Part shown: positions 35,506-45,662 of the stretch, one piece after another
How positions within the stretch are numbered: the stretch's first letter is position 1
How the letters are laid out: each line of letters starts with the position of its first letter
NCBI RefSeq assembly: GCF_964355755.1
Contig: NC_092672.1
Coordinates: 8,744,001 to 8,808,000, forward strand
Direction: 5' to 3'
DNA from: Antedon mediterranea
Lineage: Eukaryota > Echinodermata > Crinoidea > Comatulida > Antedonidae
Length of the DNA stretch: 64,000 nt
Program-made: the position numbers and the translations under genes
The notes under the pieces: model-generated
Seen by the model: only the letters and a program-made list of their open reading frames with translations
Database searches by the model: none
Told to the model about the DNA's origin: nothing

Positions 35506-36495
35506 ATAATACATAAGACTGTATTAGCACCATGTATGTACCTGACTGACTAGGCTACTTGACTCTATTCTTCTAAAACATGCTGTTATTTACGAGGGTG
35601 CATTTTACAGTCTTTTCCATAGTAATGAACTGTACACTAGCCATAGTCTATATCGGTTCTAGACGGAGATTCTACATAACATTATCAAAAATAACATTTT
35701 GCCACACACGGTGTTTAGACAGAAAATAAAGAAACCGTGGATGGAGAGTCCCACATGAGTTACTTTCAAAGTTCTTCGGAACGTATTCTCAATATACTAA
35801 TCGTTTAGGCCTGCAATTACATCACAGTATAGGCTACTTACCTACTAAATGCACTAAAATATGAGGAGTAATAGTCCATCTTGATTTTCCAAGTAGGGCC
35901 TATTCAATTACTCTCAAATTGACAAAAATTTCATCAGATGATGCAGAGAGATGATACAACAACAGACTCCCTTCTTGCTACCGTTCGACACAATGCGTTG
36001 TTCGTTAATAAACGACTTGTGCCGAAAAGTCCAGTTATGAAGCTTATTTGTCACGTGATTCTTCAGAAGACAACAATTGTGAAACTACGGCAATTATTTA
36101 AATAAAACATCCAAGAACCAAAATGAATAATTGATAATAAGGAAGTGAATTTGATAATTAAAATAATCAATCTATATTTAGCTACAATATTTTGATAAAT
36201 GTAGATTACCATTACACATTTGTAAATCAAACCTTATTTATTTCAATATCAAATCTTTAGAACATGAAGCTGCCATAGTGCAGTAACCTATCTAAGCCTG
36301 TTGATTAAAACGTTCCATACATATTATTGATTTATTTTGTGTTATTATTTTAATGTCCAAAATATCAATTTTTAAATAATTATGGCAATATTTTATTAAA
36401 ACATAATGCGTCAAAGATGCGTTAGAGTATGTTGTGTGAGTATTTCGGTTTCTTGTAATTATTCGCATAGCAGGTTTCCAAACTAAAATAATTTT
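35503..36495. other. Non-coding stretch, no gene recognised
   Basis: AT-rich sequence with no exon or repeat that I could identify. Confidence 0.4.
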
Positions 36496-36838
36496 GGTGG
36501 TGCCCACTAGAGACGCAACGCAAGGACGTACGCGTAACGCAAGGAGTTGACCAATGACAAGCCACTGTTCGAATAATCATCGCCTGTGATTGGTCAAATC
36601 ACTTAAGCGTGGTTCCCACTAGCGACGCAACACAAGGACGTAACGCAACGCAACGCAAGTGAATTGACCCATCACAAGCGATGGCTTATTCGCTTGTGAT
36701 TGCTAACTGTCTATAACTTCGCTTGTCATTGGTTAAAACGCTTGCGTTGCGTTTACGTCCTTGCGTTACGTTCTAGTGGGAACCAAGCTTTACGTTGCGT
36801 TACGTCTTTGCGTTGCGTCGCTAGTGGGAACCAAGGTT
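36496..36838. mobile_element. MITE of the GGTTCCCACTAG family, split by a second copy
   Basis: The left half (GTGCCCACTAGAGACGCAAC to ATTGGTCAAATCACTT) and the right half (CGTTGCGTTACGTCTTTGCG to GTGGGAACCAAGGTTT) are the two halves of one element. They join at the point where intact copies read TCACTTGCGTTGCGTTACG. The inner copy at 36607-36788 occupies that point, with TTAA at its left edge and TTTA at its right. Confidence 0.75.
36607..36788. mobile_element. MITE of the GGTTCCCACTAG family, inner (younger) copy
   Basis: TTAA (36603-36606) then GCGTGGTTCCCACTAGCGAC; the right end is TTCTAGTGGGAACCAAGC. Long palindromic arms (CACAAGGACGTAACGCAACG against TTACGTCCTTGCGTTACGTT) surround CCATCACAAGCGATGG / CGCTTGTCATTGG. 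It lies wholly inside another copy of its own family. Confidence 0.8.
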
Positions 36839-37233
36839 TAGGAACAGGGGAAACTAACATGCAGCAACGAATGGTCCATGTTTTTTTTCTATTTTCCAAC
36901 TTCTTGACCTAAACATTATGTTTGTGTTATAGTAACACAATCTTGTTACCGGACAACTAGGTGTCATGCATGACTGTGGAATGTAAGATATCTGGTTTAA
37001 TGACTTGCTCTGTTAAAAAAAAAATGCAATACTATAACCCAGATTTTTTCTCATGACGACATTAGGCCGTAGAATGTATAATTTCACAGTTATCCTTTAA
37101 TTCACTTTAATTCAATACATTTTTGTTCATAATTTCAGCCATAAGACGTTAGAATTATTGCAAATATTAATCAATTGAAGCTAAAAGCTATGCTTTTAAT
37201 TTTCTACATATCTAATCTTATTTAAAATCGTAA

Positions 37234-37479
37234 GCTCTGTCTACACTATCAAACTGTATGTGACAAAAAAACAAGGCCATATACATGGGTGCAGTCGCGT
37301 GCTAAAATTTGTGTTATTGTTTACCGACCGACCAACCGACCGACCGACCATACCGACATAGTGAGCTGAGCAAATACGGTAGTGATATGCTTAAATATGA
37401 TAGTGATATGATATTATCATGTCCATATATGGGCACATCACATTTGTTGTCACATAAAGTTTGATAGTGTAGACAGAGC
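37234..37479. mobile_element. MITE of the GCTCTGTCTACACTATC family, itself interrupted
   Basis: Left end GCTCTGTCTACACTATCAAA after GTAA; right end GTTTGATAGTGTAGACAGAGC then TTTAA. The family interior (GGTAGTGATATG, CATATATGGGCACATCACA) is interrupted at about 37271-37370 by the dispersed repeat also present at 3531-3609. Confidence 0.8.
37271..37370. repeat. Short dispersed repeat with CGAC-rich end, copy 2
   Basis: It has the block order of 3531-3609, with more CGAC units. Other copies of the host MITE lack it, so it is an insertion. Confidence 0.6.
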
Positions 37480-37991
37480 TTTAAATCTTTCATATAGGCT
37501 AAATGCATCAAAAAATGGGAATCAAGTAATGAGATATTCTTGTATTACCTTATTATCTCATTCTATGTTGTAGGTTTGTTGTTTTATCCCAAACTAAATC
37601 AATTCCCATAAGAAGATCAGTTGCAATTATTTTTGTAAACCATTAGCCTATTTAGATGAGTTATATCCTAGATGGGAAAGTGCGTGTTAATTCTTACAAT
37701 ACCCTCTTTTTGCAAAGGAGTAACTCTATGATTCTCCTGGGTATTTCAGGTTTTAATTCGTATCAGCAGAAATATTATAAGTCAAATAATAAGCTCATTA
37801 CGTTCCAATTGAAAAGATTATCACGCTATCTGATCTGACAGATGTGTCAAACCATTTTATAATCAATGCTCTATTATCGTACTAAAGGCAAATTTACACA
37901 GACGAGCGGCAACGGTAAGCGGAAAACCGCGTACTGTCGCTTGTCCCACGTAGAATCTGTATCTATTCTGAGCGCAAACCACTCTGCGTTG

Positions 37992-39285
37992 CAGTGGCGT
38001 ATCCAGTGGGGGGGGGGGGGGAGGGGGCGGGGGGCCCGGGCCCCCTGATTTCGTGTCCGTCGGCACATCATCGCGTCCGTCGGCAAACAAAGGTGCCGGG
38101 AAAAAAATAAACTACTGTATTATTCTGACAATAATTGAACTGTAAACATAATTCTTTTGAGTGTTTGTTTATTTACATATCATATCGATTCATTGATCGC
38201 TTCAGATCAACTATTTTTTATTTTCACTACATCTAACGAAACACGTAAAAAATGTGGTCAAAATATCGTACTACCTAGCACGTACGTACGGCCGTACGCA
38301 GTAGATTGTTACTCAAAAGTCTTTGACCTTACCCTATTCAACTTGTTTTTGCAGTTGAGCCTCTCATGACCTGGGATTTGTATGTCTTCCTACGCTAAGA
38401 TTATATAGTTCCACATGCCATGTGCTTTTTTGTCTAAGATATATTTATTATAAGTGCCAAAAACCCGTTTTTTTCTCGATATGAGGCCTTTATTATTCAA
38501 AATTTTTAAAGAAAAAGCACACATACCATAAAAAATATCCATGTATTTAATTTTTTGAACAGAATATTCCGTGAGGCTCAACTACAAAACCACCATTTTG
38601 TGATATGATGTCATCGTAAGCCAATCAAAGCTGAGATTTTTCGCGATTGGCATTGCTCACGGTTGAATGATTTTGGATTCTGGCTGATTTGATTGGTGGA
38701 TGCGAATCACCCGCTGCGGAGAATGTTTTCTCTCGCGCGTGTACCACCATGAATCTCTCTGATCGTTACTACACAAAGTTAGAGCAATGATTTTGCCCGA
38801 ATTCCGTTAAGTAAACAACTTTATATATTTTATAAGCATTTAATAACATGTTTTATTGATATTTCCAATGGTGATATATAAAATAAATTACTAAAAAACG
38901 TAATTATATGTAATTATTTTAACCAAAAATGACGTAGTTAATAGAATTGTCGACTGAGTGACTGAGGCCGTAAATTGTTTTACTTCTTTCGTGGCTAAAA
39001 ACGATCATTTTCGGCGTTGTTTTAGACCCTATATTTCGAAAACTACAAGTCAGATTTTCCCAATTCTTTCTTTATTGTAATATGAATAGGCCTACAACAT
39101 ACTAACAGATAAATATGTTGGTTTGGTTTTAATTTTGCATCGTTATCCCATATAAGACAATATGACTATGCAATCCTAGAACATGTATTGATCAGGTGTA
39201 TGTACAGAATGATAATGACACTATTTTTGTCGGCAAATTGGGAATTCTCTGCACCCCCAACTTCAAAATCCTGGATACGCCACTG
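37992..39285. mobile_element. hAT-like non-autonomous element, 1.29 kb
   Basis: The left end is CAGTGGCGTATCCAGT followed by a long G run. The right end is CCTGGATACGCCACTG preceded by CCCCCAACTTCAAAAT. The tips are perfect inverted complements over CAGTGGCGTATCCAG, a hAT-like start. Flanks share TGCGT, a weak remnant of a TSD. The right ~470 bp (from about 38810) recur inverted and nearly identical at 56711-57218. The interior holds an inverted pair (AGTTGAGCCTC at about 38354, GAGGCTCAACT at about 38573) that may mark a further insertion. No transposase frame. Confidence 0.7.
38007..38046. repeat. G-tract and GGGCCCGGGCCC palindrome
   Basis: A run of about 14 G, then GAGGGGGCGGGG, then a palindromic GGGGGCCCGGGCCCCC. 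Several G-runs in close order could form a G-quadruplex on the plus strand. It lies at the inner edge of the hAT-like terminus; the equivalent C/G runs are at the termini of the 56.7-kb copy. Confidence 0.8.
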
Positions 39286-39355
39286 TGCGTAAATGGTCAT
39301 AATATAAATAACATATTTTTATTACTGTTACCGCTCGTCAGTGTAAATTGACCTT

Positions 39356-40986
39356 AACGCAGTAGGTTTATAAAACATGTGTGCTTAATACCTTGTCGGT
39401 GGTAGATGAAATGTAGAATTCCGATTGTGTTTTCATATGCCGCCATCTTGGCGAGACAATAAAGCACGAATAAATTAATAGTACAGAAACCAATTCTATC
39501 CAATCATAAGTAGTGCATTCAGTATATCTTATGCCCGTTGATACTTGCATGTTGGTCCTCACTGTTCCGCATTCAATACGAGGCCAATGTGGGTCGAAAA
39601 TTGGTAAAAAGTGTTTGTCGCACAGGTTTTCAAGTTATGATATATTTAATTTTACAAGTTCTGTATAAGAATTATGTGACAATAATTTGGTTAGACGCCT
39701 GCTATTCAGTGACTATTTGTTTTATAATTCGTTGAATAGAAAGACTATTTTCATTCGTTGAATGTCCGATTGACCTAGTCAAATCGGCTCTCATGCCTTG
39801 TACAACGTTTAACGCATGAACTACTCAAAACTCGAAAACATTCACTATTTCTTTAGAATTTATGAAAATAATTGAAGTATTAAATATGTAATTGTCTTAT
39901 GACTTTTCATAATTACCGAGAATATAAGAACATTGAGTTTATAAAGAAAAATAATCAATTAAATGTAACCTGTATCCAAAGAAAGGGCCAATGATTTATG
40001 GTTTTTACCAACCAATTTATTATTATTATTCATTAAATAAGAAATTTAGATCAAATGCAATTAAATGGGATATTAAACGTTAATATAGATTAGTTTTAAG
40101 GTTTAATGATAATACCCTACTAATCATTAAAAAAAAAATTAATGAATACTGTATTGCAGATAGAGTGCCGTACAAAGATTAAAGTGCCTATTATATCCGA
40201 ACAAATGTTCTCAGGCTGTACAGGTATTATTATGATGGATGGCTAATAACATGAAAATAGATGAAACAAGAAAAAAAAGGAAAACACCTTTTATTATTGT
40301 AGGCTAATAATTGTCCAATCTCAAAATGTCTGAAGCTCGGTTTTTGCAAGCCCGTAGCCATGATTTTTGATAGGGTTCTCTTTTTAACAAAAAAGAAAAA
40401 GTGTTAGAGGCTGAAGAAAAAAATTAGATTTAGGCCTACAGTACCTAATATGAAAATAATATGCCTGCTGGCTAGGTAGCATTTGCCATAACATTTTCAT
40501 AAGTTAGGCCTATATTTACTAACACATTTTCTTCTGGTCTCTAGTTTGAATTTCACATCAGATTAGGTAAAGTTAATACTACACGGTTGGACAAAATATC
40601 TACCGAGGTTACGGTACCACAAGGCAACCACACGCTACAGTACCATTTTCTGGTGTGGTTCTAAAAATGGTGGTGGATTGAAGTGCTGAACCAAAATCTC
40701 ATCTCTTTTGAATAATACAGTTGAATATTTAGGTGTTTTGGTTAAATATTACCATTTATTTTGTCTTTTTATAAGTTAAAACATAGTATTGTTTATTTCT
40801 ATTCAACGTAATTAACTTATAAATACAAAATGACCTATTATGGAATGATGGCAAGACGTTTCAAAGTCAATCAAATTAGGCCTAAATACACGAGTAAAGA
40901 ACACAGTCTTGCAAATGTTGATTAAACATATAGGCCTAACTACATTATCTATTAACATTTTTGTCGTGGTTATGTCTCATTTCCAG
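39356..40986. other. Non-coding stretch before the mucin-like gene
   Basis: No recognised repeat or exon. Frames at 39368-39735 on both strands are short and featureless. The signal-peptide exon of the mucin-like gene, if it lies here, was not recognised. Confidence 0.35.
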
Positions 40987-41083
40987 AATAGAAGATGATA
41001 ACATTGTATCATTGTTTTATTATCAGCTAAAACTAAAGGTATTAGCAAATAAACCTTTGACCATACCAAACAACAATGCTGCG
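40987..41083 (+). CDS. Candidate upstream exon, possibly of the mucin-like gene
   Basis: It is preceded by TCTCATTTCCAG and followed by the good donor GTAAGA. Its only open frame encodes IEDDNIVSLFYYQLKLKVLA followed by NKPLTIPNNNAA, which looks like a folded extracellular segment with no family I recognise. It starts in phase 2 and ends in phase 0. The Thr-rich exon starts in phase 1, so the two do not join directly with this donor. The weaker donor CACG-GTACAC at 41097 would end in phase 1 and match. Alternatively an exon is missing between them. It may also be unrelated or a chance reading. Confidence 0.3.
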
Positions 41084-41986
41084 GTAAGAATTCACGGTAC
41101 ACATATACCTTGTATAGTTGCCGTACAAAATGGAGAATATAGGATTGATGTTGGTATTTCTTGCTTTATGTGGTAAATATTGTTACATTTTCTGTAATTT
41201 TAGATTGTTTGGCCTATTTAATAAGTATGGTTGTTTAAACGGCTAATGGTCAAGGCATAGGGCTATAAATAGGCTCAATTGCTATAGAATGTAATGGGTG
41301 ACTCTTTCAAAAGATAGTTACACGTATAATACTGATCCCCTATGATGGTCTCTTTTTAGGCCTATACTACACAAAAACAAAGTCTGTGTTGCCAACCGAT
41401 TGTCAGGCATACTTGTCCACTTCGGCTCCCAACTTTACTTATGTTTAGCCACTATATTATTTCTATAATATTATAATATTACTTTTCTTATTAAATAAAT
41501 ATTAATAAATACGTACGGTATACTATCCTATAAACAACACAATGAAAATCAATAATTTCTGAGTATATAAAGAACAGTAATTAATATGTTAGTGTATGTT
41601 TTGTACTAGTACTTTCTATGTACAAATACAGATAATGCCTTTTATTAAATCATTCATTGTTATTAGTTAGTATGATCAATTTATTATCTCAAAGTTAACC
41701 CCTTAAAAATTTAAATTGCATAATTTCTATGTACTTATAATCATAGCTTAAAACATATAATCGTCTTTTTTTTTAAAGGATAAACTCAAACACGTTTTGC
41801 TCATTTACTAAAAATGAGATAATGCCTTTTTGGTAAATCAGGGCAGTGTTGTACTGTATCCGACTTTTGTTATTATCAATGTGTACTGTAGTACAGTTGG
41901 TTCAATTATTGTTTGCTTGCTGATACAACAACTGAAATTGTTTCCAAATGATTTCACGTCATGTGCTATTTATATAAACTATTGAT

Positions 41987-42160
41987 ATTTCCCACTAGTA
42001 ACGTAACGCAAGGACGTAAACGCAACGCAAGCGTTTTAACCAATGACAAGCGAAGTTATAGACAGTTAGCAATCACAAGCGAATAAGCCATCGCTTGTGA
42101 TTGGTCAATTCACTTGCGTTGCGTTACGTCCTTGCGTTGCGTCGCTAGTGGGAACCACGC
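41987..42160. mobile_element. MITE of the GGTTCCCACTAG family, in the putative intron
   Basis: It begins TTTCCCACTAGTAACGTAAC (outer tip worn) and ends CGCTAGTGGGAACCACGC followed by TTAA. The interior AACCAATGACAAGCGAAGTT / CGCTTGTGATTGGTCAAT is the same subtype as 11954-12130 and 36607-36788. Confidence 0.75.
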
Positions 42161-42179
42161 TTAAGATATCGTACTTATT

Positions 42180-42412
42180 CGCTTTGAATAAACGCCTCCC
42201 TCGAATAAACGCCTCGCTTTGAATAAACGCCTCCCTCGAATAAACGCCCCCTATAGAACATAATTTTGAATAAACGCCCCCTCCTCACCCTCTCCATCGA
42301 ATAAACACATTTCTATTTGTAGTACAATTTATTGATCAACAATTACCTCCTCCACCGAATACACGTCTCCCTCGAATAAATTGAGGTGTTTTTCGAATAA
42401 ATACGGTATATA
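42180..42412. repeat. Degenerate GAATAAACGCC tandem repeat
   Basis: TTTGAATAAACGCCTCCCTC and CGAATAAACGCC alternate at about 15-16 bp spacing from 42185 to 42300, with weaker copies to about 42412. Most units contain the polyadenylation hexamer AATAAA. The block ends just over 100 bp before the Thr-rich exon. Confidence 0.8.
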
Positions 42413-42523
42413 TCTTTCAAACGGAATTGCATCTAAAACATTTTCTGAAACATCATGACATTTTCTGTTAAACTGAGTAAAGAAAGCAAGGTGTAGGCCT
42501 ATAATGATTTTCTTTCTTTGCAG

Positions 42524-43216
42524 GAAGTTGTTTTGATGGAATCTCAGCTACAAACCTAACAACTACAGAACCGACAACCACAGAACCAATAACTACAAAA
42601 ACGCAAACTACAGAACCGACAACCACAGAACCGACAACTACAAACCTAACAACTACAGAACCGACAACCACAGAACAGATAACTACAAACACAACTACAG
42701 AACCGAAAACCACAGAACCGATAACTACAAACACAACTACAGAACCGACAACCACAGAACCGATAACTACACACCTAACAACTACAGAACCGACAACCAC
42801 AAAATTGATAACTACAAACCCGCCAACTAGAGAACCGACAACCACAAAACCAATAACTACAAACCCGCCAACTACAGAACCGACAACCACAGAACAGATA
42901 ACTACAAACACAACTACAGAACCGACAACCACAAAACCGATAACTACAAACGCGCCAACTACAGAACCGACAACCACAGAACAGATAACTACAAACACAA
43001 CTACAGAGCCGACAACCACAAAACCGATAACTACAGGACCGATAACTATAAAAAAGACCGTAAAACTTACTGCTACTACAAATATAAATGTTTCTCAGAG
43101 CACTACTAAGGCGAACCATACGTCAGTGTCTACAAACACATCAGAAGATACCGGAAAACCAACACAATTTTCACCAGTAACTAAAATTAATGGACAACCT
43201 GCCAACGGAAGACGAA
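42524..43216 (+). CDS. Thr-rich mucin-like exon of a type I membrane protein
   Basis: An acceptor, TTTCTTTCTTTGCAG, precedes 42524. The frame opens SCFDGISATNL and runs through many 14-15-residue repeats such as TTTEPTTTKPITTN with NPPTTEP variants. A non-repetitive Ser/Thr-rich stalk follows, with sites such as NVSQSTT and NHTS. Such Thr/Pro repeats are the usual substrate of mucin-type O-glycosylation, so the segment is probably an extended extracellular stalk. The donor proposed at 43217 (CGAA-GTATTA) is in phase 1 and fits the transmembrane exon at 44095. Without splicing the frame stops at 43257. The open antisense frame over the repeat is a by-product of the repeat. The repeat array can be expected to vary in length between alleles. 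No family name is justified. Confidence 0.7.
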
Positions 43217-43422
43217 GTATTAATTTTATCAACGTTTTAATAAGATACCGTAGTTAAATAGTTTGACTACATTTTCAAACAAATTGAATAGGCCTACTGC
43301 AGATTTACCAATATAAATGAAGTCTAAATACTTTGAATTGACGGCAAATCTATTTCAAAATTGACGGCAAACCTATTTGTCCGTTAGGGCATGCCAAAAT
43401 AATAATAGTTCTATAACTTTAA

Positions 43423-43580
43423 GCTCTGTCTACACTATCCAATTTGATGTGACAAAAAATGTGATGGGCGAATAATATGGACATGATGATATCATATCAC
43501 TGCCATATTTAGGAATATCATTACCATATTTGGGCACATCACACTTTTTTGTCAAACTAGTCTGATAGTGTAGACAGAGC
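43423..43580. mobile_element. MITE of the GCTCTGTCTACACTATC family, perfect TTAA flanks
   Basis: TTAA (43419-43422), GCTCTGTCTACACTATC at the left, GATAGTGTAGACAGAGC at the right, TTAA (43581-43584). Interior CATATCACTGCCATATTTAG and CCATATTTGGGCACATCACA. It lies in the first intron of the mucin-like gene. Confidence 0.85.
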
Positions 43581-44094
43581 TTAAGGTTATCCTTTGTGTG
43601 AATGTGTGTCTGAAAGCCCGGTTCCAGTAAACAGAAATAGTGTAGGCCTAATACTAAAATTATTTTCGTATTTTAAGGCTTAATAGCTTGTCAAAGTATA
43701 CTTGTTAAGAACTGAGAGGAAAACTATCAGTTGTTGTTTATTATTATATAACACATTTTCTTAGCATGATTACCATTAAACTAGGCGATGATATCTCGCC
43801 TCAACCAAATACCAATTTGATATACTGTAGCAAAATATCATGTTTCATAAGCAAATTTAATATGTCGTTTTTCATGGATGTAATACTCGATAACATTGAT
43901 GCCAAGATGGTTACCGTACTCAGGCAGGGGGGTTATAGCAAAAGGTTTCCTACTTTCATTTACCTACAATATATTTTTATAAGATAATCTATATTGTTTT
44001 GACTATTGTTGTAACATGACCACAGTATACTGATTTTGCCATTTTCCCAACGGACTGTACTGTATTTCTTATAATTTGTATATATTTGTTTTAG

Positions 44095-44185
44095 AACTTG
44101 GAATAGCATTGGGATGTATTTCCGTGGCTACTCTGGTAATAGCGTGTGCTGTCTTTTGTATGACCGTTTGTCAAAGACAAAGAGG
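44095..44185 (+). CDS. Transmembrane exon of the mucin-like membrane protein
   Basis: A 91-bp exon between TATATATTTGTTTTAG and the strong donor GTAAGTAA. In the frame set by a phase-1 entry it encodes LGIALGCISVATLVIACAVF followed by CMTVCQRQR, i.e. one hydrophobic helix of about 22 residues and then basic residues, the expected stop-transfer signal of a type I protein. It enters in phase 1 and leaves in phase 2. The Thr-rich exon upstream and the tail exon at 49965 have matching phases. The other frames encode no such segment. Together with its neighbours this gives a cell-surface protein with a long O-glycosylated stalk. Confidence 0.75.
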
Positions 44186-44945
44186 GTAAGTAATTATAAA
44201 AGGAATTAAATCTGTTAAAATGAAAATTATAAAATCTTATGTAAATATAATAAGCAATCAACTGTGTTAGCAATTGTTATCAATCGTTAAAAATATGAAA
44301 TGTTATAAATAAAATGTTTTGTAAAATGGTCGAACGATTGTTGAGGGCTAAAATACATTTTGACTATGGGAGGCATGGTACCAAACCTAGTTCAGGAAAA
44401 GTAGATCTTTTTACGTACAAATGAATATTTTGTAATCAATATAACAAGACTTATCTAACCTATGACACATGTGTTAATTTGCAATTAGTAATTAATAATC
44501 CTGTCCATTCTAACTCTAAAAATGCGATCTTGTATACAGTTGGTGTTTTTGAGCCCCACAAAGTAGGTTTATGTTGATTATCTAATTCCATATACACAAA
44601 ACAACAATACATAAAATTACCAAGAAACATTGACATAAATAAAATTACAGCAATGAGATAAAAGTTTCCCACAATCTGGCCTTTGGCCACTAGTGGTAAC
44701 TTGTTGCATGGTGGTTTTTGGTTTGTCCCCTTTTTTTAATGTTTTATATGAAATAAAGAAATAATAAATAAATAATAAATTTTAATTTATTTTGATAGTG
44801 GCCCTCAATCACTTGAATTGTTATCCAATAAACCCATTTTATAAATTGTTTCTAAAATAAATGCATTTTACAATGTGTAATTATTGTAAGCTATTAGGCC
44901 TAGGTCTGACGATCTACCGACAGTAACATAGAAAATCTTCGGCTT

Positions 44946-45290
44946 GTGCTTGTGCTTCGGCTTGTGCAAGGACTATTAGAAGATAAACTTAAACTAAACA
45001 ACATATCAATTGAAAATGCTCACAGAACAGGCAGAATAAGAAACGAAGGCCGTGATACTAAACCGAGACATATCATTGTTAAGTTTATTTATAGGCCGCA
45101 GAGATCTGCTGTACTTCGTATGGCTAGAAAAAATAAGGTAGATACTTTTTACGTTATGGAAGATCTGCCGGCAGTGGATGTTCGAAAGAAATATGAACTG
45201 AAAGACATTATGGCTAAAGCGTTCAGTGAGGGTAAACGCCCATCATTTAAAAATGGTAAACTTTTCATAAATGGGAAACCATACAAGTGA
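44946..45290 (+). CDS. LINE ORF1 C-terminal part (L1-ORF1-like)
   Basis: This is the RNA-binding accessory protein of a non-LTR retrotransposon; only the C-terminal ~110 residues remain. ENAHRTGRI, RHIIVKFIYRPQRSAVL, MEDLPAVDVRKKYELKD and SFKNGKLFINGKPYK follow one another as in the C-terminal domain of L1-type ORF1 proteins (the domain annotated as Transposase_22 or its C-terminal part). The frame is open upstream only to about 44930 and has no ATG there, so the N-terminal coiled-coil part was lost by 5' truncation. It ends 372 bp before ORF2. Confidence 0.75.
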   Translation: MLVLRLVQGLLEDKLKLNNISIENAHRTGRIRNEGRDTKPRHIIVKFIYRPQRSAVLRMARKNKVDTFYVMEDLPAVDVRKKYELKDIMAKAFSEGKRPSFKNGKLFINGKPYK

Positions 45291-45662
45291 TTAAACAATA
45301 ACAACAAAATAAACATTAAAAGGTGATATTGATTCAATTGATGCTTATTCTTTAATTTTAAATTAATATTAATATTATTATATCACAAGAAAATTAAGAG
45401 CTAGTATTAAGAAAGATGAAAATTTGTGTTATAAATCTACTAAGGAGCTAGGTAGATAGAAATGTATAAGAATTATGCAAGATTATATTGTCAAATTGTT
45501 ATTAATAATATATAATGTCATTATTATAATTATTATATTTATTATTTTAATGTTAATATTACCTATTATTTTATTTTTCTCGACATGTCGGTTTTATAAA
45601 AGCGCAACTATAAATTTATATGCACGTCATTACATTTATATTTATGATACTGTACAATTAAT

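Larger units (their letters stand above)
37885..39355. mobile_element. TIR element (~180 bp) split by a hAT-like element
   Basis: The left arm AAGGCAAATTTACACAGACG (continuing AGCGGCAACGG, to 37915) and the right arm 39325-39355 (reverse complement AAGGTCAATTTACACTGACG, continuing AGCGGTAACAG) are inverted copies with three or four changes. They enclose the hAT-like element at 37992-39285. Without it the outer element would be about 178 bp. Confidence 0.7.

Noticed and set aside
37863-38090. Poly-Pro/Gly-rich frames on both strands
   Set aside because: Caused by the G-run at a transposon end.
42468-43019. Long antisense frame of Val-rich repeats opposite the Thr-rich exon
   Set aside because: It is the reverse complement of the ACAACTACAGAACCG repeat and has no splice or start context; the plus strand explains it.
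44690-44780. LINE 3' tail (AATAAA plus AATAAATA units)
   Set aside because: No adjacent LINE protein or TSD could be recognised; A/T richness alone could give it.
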